A stretch of DNA of 55,302 bases, taken from contig JEMY01000027.1 of assembly GCA_000585075.1 (NCBI GenBank), forward strand, positions 242 through 55,543, written 5' to 3'. The DNA is from Candidatus Accumulibacter regalis (lineage in GTDB: Bacteria; Pseudomonadota; Gammaproteobacteria; Burkholderiales; Rhodocyclaceae). The notes under the pieces were generated by a model. The model made no database searches. It was not told where the DNA came from and was given only the letters and a program-made list of their open reading frames with translations. Numbering within the stretch: the stretch's first letter is position 1; every line of letters begins with the position of its first letter. Positions 33,930 through 43,135 of the stretch are shown piece by piece. The position numbers and the translations under genes were made by a program.

Positions 33930-35150
33930 TCAGATGGCTGGAGCGGACTGAGCGCGTCCAGCGCCGGCCAGCGCCCGGCGGTAGACCTCCCGATAGCGGG
34001 CAACGCTGCTCGCCCAGGTCCGTTCGACCTCGACAAAGCGGCGCGCCTGGGCGGCAATCTGCGGCCACTGCGAGCGTTTGGCGAGAAGGTCATCGAGCGC
34101 CGCCGCCAGCGCCGCGGGATCGCCGGCCGGAAAGAGGAAGCCGGTCTCGCCGTGGCGCACCAGCTCGCGGTGACCGCCGACGTCGGAAGCGACGAACATC
34201 CGTCCCTGCGCCATCGCCTCCAGGGGCTTCAGCGGGGTGACCAGCTCGGTCAGCCGGATCGGCAGGCGCGGATAGGCGAGCACGTCGATCAGCTCATAAT
34301 AGCGTTGCACGTCGGCATGCGCGACGCGGCCGGTAAAGATGACGCGATCGTGCAGCCCGGCGGCCAGCGCCTGCGCCTTCAGATTGGCCTCCTGCGGGCC
34401 GCCACCGACGAGCAGCAGACGCAGCTGCGGATGCCGGGGAAGCATCTGGCGGGCCGCCTCGATCAGCAGATCGAGACCTTCATAGCCGTAGAACGAGCCG
34501 GCAAAGCCGAGCACCGTCGCGCCGTCGAGTCCCAGCGAGTGGCGTAGCGTGGCATCGGCCTGGACAGCGAACTGAAACAGGCCAACATCGACCGCATTGG
34601 GGATCACCGTGATGCGCTCGGCCGCGATACCGCGCCCGGCGATGTCGCGGCGCAGCCCTTCGCAGATCGTCGTTACCTGATCGGCGCGGCGCAGGGCCAG
34701 GCTCTCCAGGGCACGCGACGCACGATAACGCAGACTGCCCTCCACCGTCGTGCCGTGATCGACCGCCGCATCCTCCCACGAGGCGCGCATTTCATAGACC
34801 ACCGGCAGCCGCCGACGACGTCCGACCCAGAGACTCGGCAAGGCGTTGAGCACCGGCGAATGGGCGTGGATCAGGTCCGGCCGGGTCTCCCCGATGAGCT
34901 GATCGAGGCGGGCTGCGGTCAGGCGCATCTGGGCCAGCAGGCCAGCGCCCTCGACGCTCGGCGTGCGCTGGAAAGACCAGCCGTCGACCTCCTCGTGCAG
35001 CGCCGGGCCGGCGCCCTGCTTGGGTGTCGTGAGATGGACGGTCTGCCAGCCGAGCGCGCGCTGTTCGCGCAGGATGGCCAGCGAGCGAAAGCTGTAGCCG
35101 CTGTGCAGTGGCAGCGAATGGTCGAAGACGTGCAGGATGCGCAAGCTCAT
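33930..35150 (-). CDS. Exosortase-A-associated GT4 glycosyltransferase (TIGR04063-like, 406 aa)
   Basis: The start MSLRILHVFDHSLPLHSGYSFRSLAILREQRALGW is typical of the PEP-CTERM-locus glycosyltransferase TIGR04063. The acceptor side has HAHSPVLNALPSLWVGRR and YEMRASWEDAAVDHGT. The donor side has IPNAVDVGLF, GFAGSFYGYEGLDLLIEA, and RLTELVTPLKPLEAMAQGRMFVASDVGGHRELV. The frame is open upstream into the amidotransferase, but the family start is the ATG at 35150, overlapping the amidotransferase stop by 4 bp. Confidence 0.92.
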   Translation of the reverse strand: MSLRILHVFDHSLPLHSGYSFRSLAILREQRALGWQTVHLTTPKQGAGPALHEEVDGWSFQRTPSVEGAGLLAQMRLTAARLDQLIGETRPDLIHAHSPVLNALPSLWVGRRRRLPVVYEMRASWEDAAVDHGTTVEGSLRYRASRALESLALRRADQVTTICEGLRRDIAGRGIAAERITVIPNAVDVGLFQFAVQADATLRHSLGLDGATVLGFAGSFYGYEGLDLLIEAARQMLPRHPQLRLLLVGGGPQEANLKAQALAAGLHDRVIFTGRVAHADVQRYYELIDVLAYPRLPIRLTELVTPLKPLEAMAQGRMFVASDVGGHRELVRHGETGFLFPAGDPAALAAALDDLLAKRSQWPQIAAQARRFVEVERTWASSVARYREVYRRALAGAGRAQSAPAI

Positions 35151-37087
35151 GCCGGTGCCTGCAGACCCGTGACCAGCGCCGGATCGCTCACCGGCGCGTC
35201 GAGCACATTGCGCAGGAAGGCTTCGAACATCAGCACCGTCCACAGCGGCGAGCTGTAGTCGCGCACTCCCGACTGGTGGGCATCGACGAGATGGCGCAGA
35301 TAGTCCTGGTTGAACCAGCCGGTTTCGGCCAGGCGCGCACCGAGCACCGCCTCGCGGACGCGTTCGCGCAATGGACCGCGGAACCAGCGTGCCAGGGGAA
35401 CGGCAAAGCCCATTTTCGGGCGATAGAGGATGTCCTGCGGCAGGCTGGGCTCGAGCGCCTTCTTGAGCAGGAACTTGCCTTCCTGCCCGCGCACCTTGAG
35501 TGAAGAGGACTGTGTCGCCATCCATTCGACCAGTTCGTGATCCATCAGCGGCTCGCGCACCTCGAGCGAGTGCGCCATGCTGGCGCGGTCGACCTTGGTG
35601 TTGATGTCGCCGACCAGGTAGGTCTTCAGGTCGAGGTACTGGATCAGCGCCAGCGGATCGTCGGTGCCGGCCTTTCCGGCATGGGTGCGAAAGACTTCCT
35701 CGGCACTGTAGCCGGCCAGTTCGCGCCGGAAGGCGGCGCTGAACAGCTGCGTGCGCATCGGCCCGCGCAGGATCGACACGGAATGAAAATAGGCTTCGAC
35801 CGAAGTTCGGGCCATGCCTTCGAAAGTGGTCTTGGCGCGGAACATGCGCGGCGCCCAGTCGGCTTTCGGATAGACCCGCCCGAGGAGGCCAAAGATGCGC
35901 CGGCGCACGCCGTGCGGCAGCGCCGCACGCAGCCGCTCTTCCATCAGGTGCATTCGGTAACGCCGGTAACCGCCGAAGGTCTCGTCGCCGCCGTCGCCCG
36001 AAAGCGCCACCGTCACGTGCTTGCGCGCCAACTGGCAAACGCGGTAGGTGGGGATCGCCGAGCTGTCGGCATAGGGTTCGTCGTACAGCCGGGCCAGGGT
36101 GTCGATGAGATCGAAATCGTCGCTGGCGACCATCTCGCAGTGGTGGTTGGTGCGGTAGCGGTCGGCCACCTGCTGGGCGAAGGCGGCTTCGTTGAAGGCC
36201 GGGTCGTCGAAGGCAATCGAGCAGGTATTGACCGGCTCGGCCGACAGCCCGGCCATCACCGCGACGACGGCACTCGAATCGACGCCGCCGGACAGGAAAG
36301 CGCCAAGCGGCACTTCCGAGATCATGCGCAGGCGAATCGACTCGCGCAGCCTGTCGTTGAGTTGCGCGCAGGCGTCCTCGACGTCCACCGGCTGATCGAG
36401 GCTGAAGCGCACGTCCCAGTAGGCTTTCGGCTCGGCCAGCGGCTGCCCGCGGCGGACGCTGAGCATGTGCGCCGGCGGCAGCTTCCGGGCCTGACGAAAG
36501 ATCGTCCGGGGTTCGGCGACGTAGCCGAGGGCGAAGTACTCCTCGACGGCCAGCGGATCGATATCGCGCGCCAGTCCACCGTGCGCGAGCAGCGACTTGA
36601 GCTCGGAGCCGAAGAGGAAGCTGCCGTCGGCGAGCAAGGCGTAGAAGAGCGGCTTGACGGCCAGCCGGTCGCGCGCCAGGAACAGCGTCTCGCGATTGCG
36701 ATCCCAGAGCGCAAAGGCAAACATGCCGCGAAAGCGGTGCACGCAGTCTTCGCCCCAGGCTTCCCAGGCGTGGACAATGACCTCGGTATCGCTGCGCGTG
36801 TGGAAGACGTGGCCCAGTGCCTGCAGTTCGGGGATCAGTTCCTGGTAGTTGTAGATTTCGCCGTTGAACACCACGCAGACGCTCTGATCCTCGTTGTAGA
36901 GCGGCTGCTGCCCGGTGGACAGGTCGATGATCGACAGCCGGCGATGGCCCAGGCCGACGCCCGGCTCCACGTGCAGGCCACCCTCGTCGGGGCCACGATG
37001 GTGTTGCGACTCGTTCATTCGCGAGAGCACGCGGCGATCGATGTCACGCCGGCCACGGGTATCAAAAATTCCGGTTATTCCGCACAT
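35147..37087 (-). CDS. Exosortase-A-associated amidotransferase (TIGR03108-like, 646 aa)
   Basis: This is a second full-length asparagine-synthase-type amidotransferase, with the N-terminus MCGITGIFDTRGRRDIDRRVL and HHRGPDEGG that mark the XrtA/PEP-CTERM subfamily. Cys2, RRLSIIDL, NGEIYNY, SGGVDSS (266-272), LSGDGGDETFGGYRRYRMH and RPKMGFAVPLARWF are all intact, so both glutaminase and ATP-pyrophosphatase activities are expected. Its proposed role is amidation of an acidic sugar in the polymer. It lies between two glycosyltransferases of the same system. Confidence 0.93.
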   Translation of the reverse strand: MCGITGIFDTRGRRDIDRRVLSRMNESQHHRGPDEGGLHVEPGVGLGHRRLSIIDLSTGQQPLYNEDQSVCVVFNGEIYNYQELIPELQALGHVFHTRSDTEVIVHAWEAWGEDCVHRFRGMFAFALWDRNRETLFLARDRLAVKPLFYALLADGSFLFGSELKSLLAHGGLARDIDPLAVEEYFALGYVAEPRTIFRQARKLPPAHMLSVRRGQPLAEPKAYWDVRFSLDQPVDVEDACAQLNDRLRESIRLRMISEVPLGAFLSGGVDSSAVVAVMAGLSAEPVNTCSIAFDDPAFNEAAFAQQVADRYRTNHHCEMVASDDFDLIDTLARLYDEPYADSSAIPTYRVCQLARKHVTVALSGDGGDETFGGYRRYRMHLMEERLRAALPHGVRRRIFGLLGRVYPKADWAPRMFRAKTTFEGMARTSVEAYFHSVSILRGPMRTQLFSAAFRRELAGYSAEEVFRTHAGKAGTDDPLALIQYLDLKTYLVGDINTKVDRASMAHSLEVREPLMDHELVEWMATQSSSLKVRGQEGKFLLKKALEPSLPQDILYRPKMGFAVPLARWFRGPLRERVREAVLGARLAETGWFNQDYLRHLVDAHQSGVRDYSSPLWTVLMFEAFLRNVLDAPVSDPALVTGLQAPA

Positions 37088-37130
37088 ATTCTTGGGTCAG
37101 TTTCCTTGTCGCTCTTATTGGGGTTTTCGC

Positions 37131-38318
37131 CTAGGGGTGCAGCAAAGCCTTGCCGCCCACCTGACCGGCACGCGCGCTCAGCAGCCGGTCGTAGAGATTC
37201 TGGTAACTTCGGCTCATCGCCTGCAGGCTGAATTCATTTTCCACCCTGGCCCGCCCCGCCACGCCGGCGGCACGTGCCTGCGGCGCATCCTGCGCGTAGC
37301 GGGCGATCTGCTCGGCCATCGCCTGCGGATCGGAAACCGCGACCAGTTCGCCGGAACGGCCCGCTTCGATCAGCTCGGCGTTGCCGCCGACATCAGTGGC
37401 GATCACCGGCAGGCCGCTGGCCATCGCTTCGAGGATGGTATTCGAGATCCCTTCGGCCAGTGAGGGCAGGACGAAGCAGTCCAGGCCGCGCAGGATTTCC
37501 GCAATATCGTCACGTTGCCCGGGCAACCACGCCAGCTCTGCCACGCCGGCCTCTTCGAGCATCGCCTGCGCCTGCGCGCGCAACGGGCCCTCGCCGATCA
37601 TCACCAGGCGCAGACGCTTCCTCAGCTCGGGAAAGGTGGCCAGCACCCGGATGAAAGCCTGCGCCAATGTCGTCTGATCCTTGACCTGCTGCATACGCCC
37701 CACGCTACCGACCAGCCAGCATCCCGGGTCGGTAAACGGGCAGCCGGCAATCGCCTGGCGCTGAGCGAGCGGATGAAACCGCTGCACGTCGACGCCGTTG
37801 TATATCTGCGCAACGCGGGCCGGCGGCATGCCGACCCGCAAAGTCAGATAATCCTCGAGATCACGCGACAGCGCTATGTAATGGCTCACGAATGGGCGAT
37901 AAAAGCGGCGCAGCCACTGGTTTTTCCGGTTCAAACCGTCGAGGTCGCCGATATCGCGGCCGTGCTCGCCATGGATGCGCACCGGCACGCCTGCCGCCCA
38001 GGCCGGGACGCTCACCTCCAGCGCCGCGAGGTTGCGACTGTGCACGATGGCCGGACGCAAACGGCGCAACAGCCGCCACAGCTGCGGGTAGATCCACAGC
38101 GTGTGACCGGGCGGTTTGGCCAGGGCAATGAAGCTGACATCGTCGCGAACGATGCGCCGCTTGAAATCGGTGATCTCGGTCAGGGAAATCACCGCGTGAC
38201 GATACGCCTCGCTCGGCATGTGGTTGATCAGATTGACGACACCATTCTCGAGACCACCGACGTCGAAACGGAAGACCACATGCGCGACCAGCGGACGCGG
38301 GTCCGCGGCGTGCCTCAC
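37131..38318 (-). CDS. Exosortase-A-associated sugar transferase (TIGR03088-like, 395 aa)
   Basis: VAHVVFRFDVGGLENGVVNLINHM, the phrase HSRNLAALEV and the block HGEHGRDIGDLDGLNRKNQWLRR identify the PEP-CTERM/EpsH1 sugar transferase TIGR03088. The donor site has IYNGVDVQRFHPLA, GSVGRMQQVKDQTTL, and ILRGLDCFVLPSLAEGISNTILEAMASGLPVIATDVGG. The start is a GTG at 38318 whose last bases overlap the xrtA stop codon, so it is translated together with the exosortase. Confidence 0.93.
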   Translation of the reverse strand: MRHAADPRPLVAHVVFRFDVGGLENGVVNLINHMPSEAYRHAVISLTEITDFKRRIVRDDVSFIALAKPPGHTLWIYPQLWRLLRRLRPAIVHSRNLAALEVSVPAWAAGVPVRIHGEHGRDIGDLDGLNRKNQWLRRFYRPFVSHYIALSRDLEDYLTLRVGMPPARVAQIYNGVDVQRFHPLAQRQAIAGCPFTDPGCWLVGSVGRMQQVKDQTTLAQAFIRVLATFPELRKRLRLVMIGEGPLRAQAQAMLEEAGVAELAWLPGQRDDIAEILRGLDCFVLPSLAEGISNTILEAMASGLPVIATDVGGNAELIEAGRSGELVAVSDPQAMAEQIARYAQDAPQARAAGVAGRARVENEFSLQAMSRSYQNLYDRLLSARAGQVGGKALLHP

Positions 38319-39874
38319 TGAGCGTCCATGGTCTGCCGAAGTGCGGCATCGACTGCCGGTCCGGCGCTGCGCACGAAGTCATCGAGCGAGGCCTCGCCGG
38401 CCCCGGCTCCGGCGCCGTCGAGCGGCGTGTACAGGACGATCAGCGCGGAGTCATCGCCATTGCCGGTCAGGCGCGACAGGGCAAGGTAGGCCTTGGCCAT
38501 GGCGTCGCTGGCCGTCCAGCGCCCGTTGACCCAGTACCATTGCCAGACGATCATCCGTGCCGGCGGGTGTCCGCGCAACAAGGCTGTGCGCACCTTTATG
38601 TCCTGCCCGTTGAACGAGACCTCCCGCGTCCCGTGGCCCACCACGACCCATTGCGAATCGTCGCTTCTGACCAGTGCGTTGTTGGAACTGACCAGTTTGC
38701 GCTGCTCGTCCTGGTTGCGGTAATAGGCGAGGAAGACGCCGACCTCGCGACCGTCCTTGGCGAAGGTGGCAAGTGTGCTCGCCGCGTAGTTCTCGAAGCT
38801 CGGCTGCCAGGCGTGCACACCGGGGTCCGTCACCTGCCAGCCAGCGATCGCGCCGAGCGCTGCGGTCTGGCCGATCTGCGGCGCACGACGCCCGTCGATC
38901 TGCCATTGCGCGAAGGTCCACAAGCCCGCCACCAGGACGGTAGCCAGCGCGGCGGCCAGCGACGCCGACGTCGCCGCGACGGCGGGCGCCGTGGACAGTG
39001 GCGTCGCCGGTGGCTGAACCTCCAACTCATCCTCACGCCAGCGCGCGCCGATCCAGAACATGGCCAGAATGACGATACCGAAGAACGCCCAGCCGTAGAT
39101 CAGATGGTCGACGCCGACCGCCAGCTTGTTCCCCGACAGATGGCCGATCATGACGATCATGTAGGCCCGCATCCAGTTGGCGACGATCGGAACCAGGAAG
39201 GAAACCAGAACGAAAACCAGGCGCCGCGCCAGCGAGCGATAGGTGAGGTAGGCGAACAGCGTCCCGACGGTCACCGAAGCGATCAGATAGCGAACGCCAC
39301 TACAGGCCTCGACCACCGACCAGCTGCCGCTGGGGATGACGAAGCGCAGGCCTTCGGCATGCACGGGAATGCCCGAGACGCGCAAGCCGAGAATGGTGAA
39401 GTGCGCCGTCCATTCCATAAGCATGGGCATCGCAAAGTCGCCAAAGGGCACCGCGAAGAAGAGGTAGAGCAGCGGAAAGGCAACCCGCCGTGCGACTCCC
39501 CAGCCGAGGACCGCAGGTACGGCCAGAATCAGCATCGCCACCAACGCAAACTGGGAAAGCGCATTGACTGCAGCCACCTCTCCCAGCAGCCAGACAAAGC
39601 CGGCGCCGGCAAACAGGAGCACCGCCAGAAAGCTGTACCTGGGCACCAAGACGGCGAGACTGGAACGTATCCGCCAGATCAGCCACAAGGTGATCGGCGG
39701 CACGATGAAACCGTGCGCATAGGTATCCGAACGCTCCCAGATAGCGGCCATGGCCAGCGCCGTCTCGCGAAAGAGCAGCAGAATCACGAGCAGGGTCAGA
39801 ATCAGGGCGGGGAGAGCAACGCGCCAGGCCGGATCTGCTGCAGGGGAGGTCGGACGCGGTTCGGCTTGGTTCAT
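38315..39874 (-). CDS. xrtA: Exosortase A (XrtA/EpsH1) with C-terminal EpsI domain (519 aa)
   Basis: The N-terminal 280 residues are a polytopic exosortase with the catalytic triad in membrane-edge positions: Cys191 (VVEACSGVRYL), Arg236 (VANWMRAYMIVMIGHLSG) and His257 (VDHLIYGW). Residues about 310-510 form the periplasmic EpsI domain (GWQVTDPGVHAWQPSF, VGVFLAYYRNQDEQRKLVSSNN, ARMIVWQWYWVNGRW) that is fused in this subgroup. XrtA cleaves and attaches PEP-CTERM proteins during export and is tied to the surrounding EPS genes. I use the ATG at 39874; a GTG at 39901 is possible. No PEP-CTERM substrate is coded in this window. Confidence 0.95.
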   Translation of the reverse strand: MNQAEPRPTSPAADPAWRVALPALILTLLVILLLFRETALAMAAIWERSDTYAHGFIVPPITLWLIWRIRSSLAVLVPRYSFLAVLLFAGAGFVWLLGEVAAVNALSQFALVAMLILAVPAVLGWGVARRVAFPLLYLFFAVPFGDFAMPMLMEWTAHFTILGLRVSGIPVHAEGLRFVIPSGSWSVVEACSGVRYLIASVTVGTLFAYLTYRSLARRLVFVLVSFLVPIVANWMRAYMIVMIGHLSGNKLAVGVDHLIYGWAFFGIVILAMFWIGARWREDELEVQPPATPLSTAPAVAATSASLAAALATVLVAGLWTFAQWQIDGRRAPQIGQTAALGAIAGWQVTDPGVHAWQPSFENYAASTLATFAKDGREVGVFLAYYRNQDEQRKLVSSNNALVRSDDSQWVVVGHGTREVSFNGQDIKVRTALLRGHPPARMIVWQWYWVNGRWTASDAMAKAYLALSRLTGNGDDSALIVLYTPLDGAGAGAGEASLDDFVRSAGPAVDAALRQTMDAQ

Positions 39875-39986
39875 GGAGTGGCTTTCAACAGGCAGGAACA
39901 CTCAGGAGTCATCGAAGGCATCGAAGGCGTCGAGGTCAGCGGTCGTCGCGGCGCGTACGCAGCGCAGCACCGCTTCCCCGGAACGG

Positions 39987-41072
39987 CTAACCCAGGTTGC
40001 GCACGATGAATGGCCCAAGCCAGTTGGCGAGGCCAATCGGCATGCGCCGCCAGGTCTTGATCAGCATTTGGTACTTGGCGTTGGAGGGGTTGTTTTGCGG
40101 GATGGAATCGCGGCGGTACAGGCGATGCTCATAAAACAGCGGTTGCGGCTCGAAGCCCCAGTTCTTCTTGAAGGAATACGAGCCGGTACCCTGCTTGCTA
40201 CGGCCATAGTCGAAAATCTTCAGCCCGCGCTCGCAGGAGCGGCGCATCAACTCCCAGTACTTGAAATCGTTGGCCGCCAGCTGGCGCGCCGAGACGTCGT
40301 CGCCGGCGTAGTACGGCAGGACTTCGTCGCGAAAATAGAAACTCAACACGACACTCAGCGGCCGACCGTTGTCGTCCACCACGGTGAGCGCCTCGCAGTC
40401 GGCAGCGAAGACGCGCTGCAAGGTCTCGAAGTAGCGCCGGGGGAGTGCCGGCGTCCCGTGGCGATGAACGTTGTCGGCGTAGAGCGCGAAGAAGCGCCCC
40501 AGATCCTGGTCGATCTCGCTGCGCAAGCCGTTCTTGATCCCCTTGCGAACCATCGCCCGCTGCTTGCGCGGGATGGCCAGCAGGTTGTCGTCGACCGCGG
40601 GTTCGAGTGGCTTGCGGAAGCGCACGTAGAGATCCTGCAGCGGCCAGTCCGGATGACGGTGGCGCAGGTTGCGCAGTTCCAGGTGGTCGACACCGAGACG
40701 CGTGGCGATCGCCTGCGCTTCGCCTTCCAGCGCCTCGACCGCCGCCACGCTGTTCGCTGCGACGCCGCCATAGACGGCAAAGGGCAGCGAGACCAGGGTA
40801 TTGCCGAAAAGCACGCTCTTGACCTGGGCCAGCGGCAATACGCCCTCGATCACGCCGGAACGCTCGGCGTAGAGGAAATGCGTACGATGCGCGAAAACCT
40901 CCTTGAGGACCTGCTGCCAGCCCGACTTGTGAAAGAAGGTGGCTTCCGGACAGGCGGCGACGAAAGCATCCCACTGGCGAACCGCGACGCGGTCGGCAGG
41001 ATCCAGCGTCTTGACGACCAGCGGCGCGCTGGCCGCGACCAGCCTGGCGATTTCCTCGATTCTCGTGTCCAT
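39987..41072 (-). CDS. FemAB-like protein of the XrtA locus (TIGR03019-like, 361 aa)
   Basis: The protein is a GNAT/FemAB-like acyltransferase with the PEP-CTERM-locus pattern: ACPEATFFHKSGWQQVL, PLPFAVYGG-type segment SLPFAVYGGVAA, NLLAIPRKQRAMVRKGIKNGL near residue 175, YYAGDDVSARQLAANDFKYWELMRR, and FDYGRSKQGTGSYSFKKNWGFEP. Members are thought to transfer an aminoacyl or acyl group onto the polymer or its precursor. The ATG at 41072 overlaps the stop of the deacetylase gene by one base. Confidence 0.92.
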   Translation of the reverse strand: MDTRIEEIARLVAASAPLVVKTLDPADRVAVRQWDAFVAACPEATFFHKSGWQQVLKEVFAHRTHFLYAERSGVIEGVLPLAQVKSVLFGNTLVSLPFAVYGGVAANSVAAVEALEGEAQAIATRLGVDHLELRNLRHRHPDWPLQDLYVRFRKPLEPAVDDNLLAIPRKQRAMVRKGIKNGLRSEIDQDLGRFFALYADNVHRHGTPALPRRYFETLQRVFAADCEALTVVDDNGRPLSVVLSFYFRDEVLPYYAGDDVSARQLAANDFKYWELMRRSCERGLKIFDYGRSKQGTGSYSFKKNWGFEPQPLFYEHRLYRRDSIPQNNPSNAKYQMLIKTWRRMPIGLANWLGPFIVRNLG

Positions 41073-41935
41073 CAGTTCACTGTCAGCGGCGGCGCGGCCG
41101 GGCCCAGAAAGATCTCGTCCATTCGCCCCCAGCGGAAGTCGCCGAGCAGGCGCTTGATCCGACCTTCGGTGTGCCGCAGGTTGACGTAATGACGAAAGCG
41201 GGTCTTCGCACTGATACCGGTAACGCGCGGTTGGTCGGCGTCGATTTCCCAGGGATGAAAGTAGAAGATCGCCGGCTGACGATCGCGTTGATTGACTTTC
41301 GCCAGCAGCCAGCGCGACAGTGGATACGGCAGCAGGCGGAAGTAGCCGCCACCACTGGCCGGCCAGTTACGGTCGAAGTAGCGCAGCGTGGTCACCGGCA
41401 GTTCCAGCAGTCCGGCGCGCACGCGGTGCGCGAAGCGTGGTGCATCGGGCATGCCGTAGTGGTCGTGGCGAATCGGATAGATGCTCGAACTGTAGCGATA
41501 GCCGGCACGTTCGAGGCAATCGAAGGCCCAGAGATTCGCTTCGCCGATGGAAAAACTCGGCGCCCGATAGCCCTTGACCTCTTCTCCGGAGATGTCCTCC
41601 AGCAACTTCTTGGCGGCGCCGATATCGGCCGAGAACTCGGCTTCGCTGAGATCGCTGGCGCGCTGATGGCCGTAACCGTGACTGGCCAGCTCGTGCCCGC
41701 CGGCGACGATGCGACGGACCAGCTGCGGGTAACGCTCGGCGACCCAGCCAAGGGTGAAGAAGGTCGCCCGCGTCTGCCCTTCGTCGAGCATCAGAAGAAT
41801 TCGCTCGACGTTCCGTTCGACGCGGCACTCGCGCGAATCCCAAAGCTCGCGCGGGATGTACGGGGCGAGCGCGGAGACCTGAAAGTAGTCTTCGACGTCG
41901 ATCGTCAGCGCGTTGGTGATCGGCTGGCCGGGCAT
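41072..41935 (-). CDS. Polysaccharide deacetylase of the XrtA locus (DUF3473/TIGR03006, 287 aa)
   Basis: The N-terminus ITNALTIDVEDYFQVSA carries the first Asp pair (Asp13, Asp16), RATFFTLGWVAERYPQLV follows, and HELASHGYGHQ contains His86 and His90. The C-terminal DUF3473 region has the hallmark RYFDRNWPASGGGYFRLLPYPLS and FYFHPWEIDADQPR. This is the deacetylase subfamily specific to PEP-CTERM/exosortase loci, removing acetyl groups from the secreted or lipid-bound glycan. It is coupled to the FemAB-like gene downstream. Confidence 0.94.
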   Translation of the reverse strand: MPGQPITNALTIDVEDYFQVSALAPYIPRELWDSRECRVERNVERILLMLDEGQTRATFFTLGWVAERYPQLVRRIVAGGHELASHGYGHQRASDLSEAEFSADIGAAKKLLEDISGEEVKGYRAPSFSIGEANLWAFDCLERAGYRYSSSIYPIRHDHYGMPDAPRFAHRVRAGLLELPVTTLRYFDRNWPASGGGYFRLLPYPLSRWLLAKVNQRDRQPAIFYFHPWEIDADQPRVTGISAKTRFRHYVNLRHTEGRIKRLLGDFRWGRMDEIFLGPAAPPLTVN

Positions 41936-41953
41936 CTTGTGCCTGTCTCCTGG

Positions 41954-43123
41954 TTACGCGGCGCGCAACGCGTGCCGCGCGAGCAGCCAGGCGGCGAGGT
42001 CTGCGACGATTCTCGGCGCTGCCTGGCCATCCCAGAACTCGGGGATGCGACCGCGCTTGCCGGCGCCGGCAAGAATCTCGGCAACCCCCTTGCGAATCGC
42101 CTGCGCATCGCAACCGACCAGGGTATTGGTGCCCTGCTCGATGGTGATCGGACGCTCGGTGTTTTCGCGGATCGTCAGGCAGGGGACGCCGAGTGCGGTG
42201 CTTTCCTCCTGCAGCCCACCGGAATCGGAAAGGACGAGCTTGGCTCCGGCCATCAGGCCGAGCATTTCCAGGTAGCCCTGCGCGGGTAGCAGGGCGATGC
42301 GCGGGCTACGCAGCAGCTCGCCCAGGCCGAAACGTTCGATGTTCGCGCGCGTCCGCGGATGCAGGGCAAAAACCAGCGGCAGCTGCTCGGAAACCTCGCG
42401 CAGGACCGCCAGCAGGGGCTGCAGCGTGTCGACCCGGTCGACGTTGGAGGGCCGGTGCAGGGTCACTACCCCGTAGCCGTTCGCGTCGTCGAGCAGCGCC
42501 GCGTCGATGCCCGCCGTTTCCAGCGTTCGCGCTGGCGGGTGCGCCAGCTCGAGATTCGAGAGCAGCGAGTCGATCATCACGTTGCCGACGAAGCGTACGC
42601 GCTCCTCGGCCACCCCTTCGCGTGTCAGGTTGGCCAGCGCGCTGCGCTCGGTGGTGTACAGGCGATCGGCAATCTGGTCGGTGAGCAGGCGATTGATTTC
42701 CTCGGGCATCGCGCGATCGTGGCTGCGCAGGCCGGCTTCGACATGCACCACCGGCACGTCTTTCTTGACCGCGACCAGCGAGCAGGCGAGCGTCGAATTC
42801 ACGTCGCCGACCACCAGAACGCACGCCGGCCGATGGCTGTCCAGTACCGGCTCGAAACGTTTCATGACTTCGGCCGTCTGCAGGGCGTGCGTCCCCGAAC
42901 CGACTTCCAGGTTGATATCCGGATGCGGCAGGCGCAGGTCGACGAACAGACGGTCGTTCATGTCCTTGTCGTAGTGCTGGCCGGTATGCACGAGCAGGGC
43001 CGGAACGGCCGGCTGGTGAGCGCGCAAGGCACGCAGGATCGGCGCCATCTTCATGAAATTGGGCCGCGCGCCAACGACGCAGACGACCGGGCCGAGATCG
43101 GCAGGCCACTGCTGGTCAGCCAA
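41954..43123 (-). CDS. wecB: UDP-N-acetylglucosamine 2-epimerase (non-hydrolysing, 389 aa)
   Basis: VVCVVGARPNFMKMAPILRAL, HTGQHYDKDMND, VHVEAGLRSHDRAMPEEINR and VTLHRPSNVD are present, followed by LALLPAQGYLEMLGLMAGAKLVLSDSGGLQEESTALGVPCLT. These are the motifs of WecB, which interconverts UDP-GlcNAc and UDP-ManNAc. It provides ManNAc for the exopolysaccharide repeat. I prefer a TTG start at 43123, seven bases after AAGGAG; a GTG at 43129 in the same frame lies too close to that site. Confidence 0.95.
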   Translation of the reverse strand: MADQQWPADLGPVVCVVGARPNFMKMAPILRALRAHQPAVPALLVHTGQHYDKDMNDRLFVDLRLPHPDINLEVGSGTHALQTAEVMKRFEPVLDSHRPACVLVVGDVNSTLACSLVAVKKDVPVVHVEAGLRSHDRAMPEEINRLLTDQIADRLYTTERSALANLTREGVAEERVRFVGNVMIDSLLSNLELAHPPARTLETAGIDAALLDDANGYGVVTLHRPSNVDRVDTLQPLLAVLREVSEQLPLVFALHPRTRANIERFGLGELLRSPRIALLPAQGYLEMLGLMAGAKLVLSDSGGLQEESTALGVPCLTIRENTERPITIEQGTNTLVGCDAQAIRKGVAEILAGAGKRGRIPEFWDGQAAPRIVADLAAWLLARHALRAA

Positions 43124-43135
43124 GATCACTCTCCT

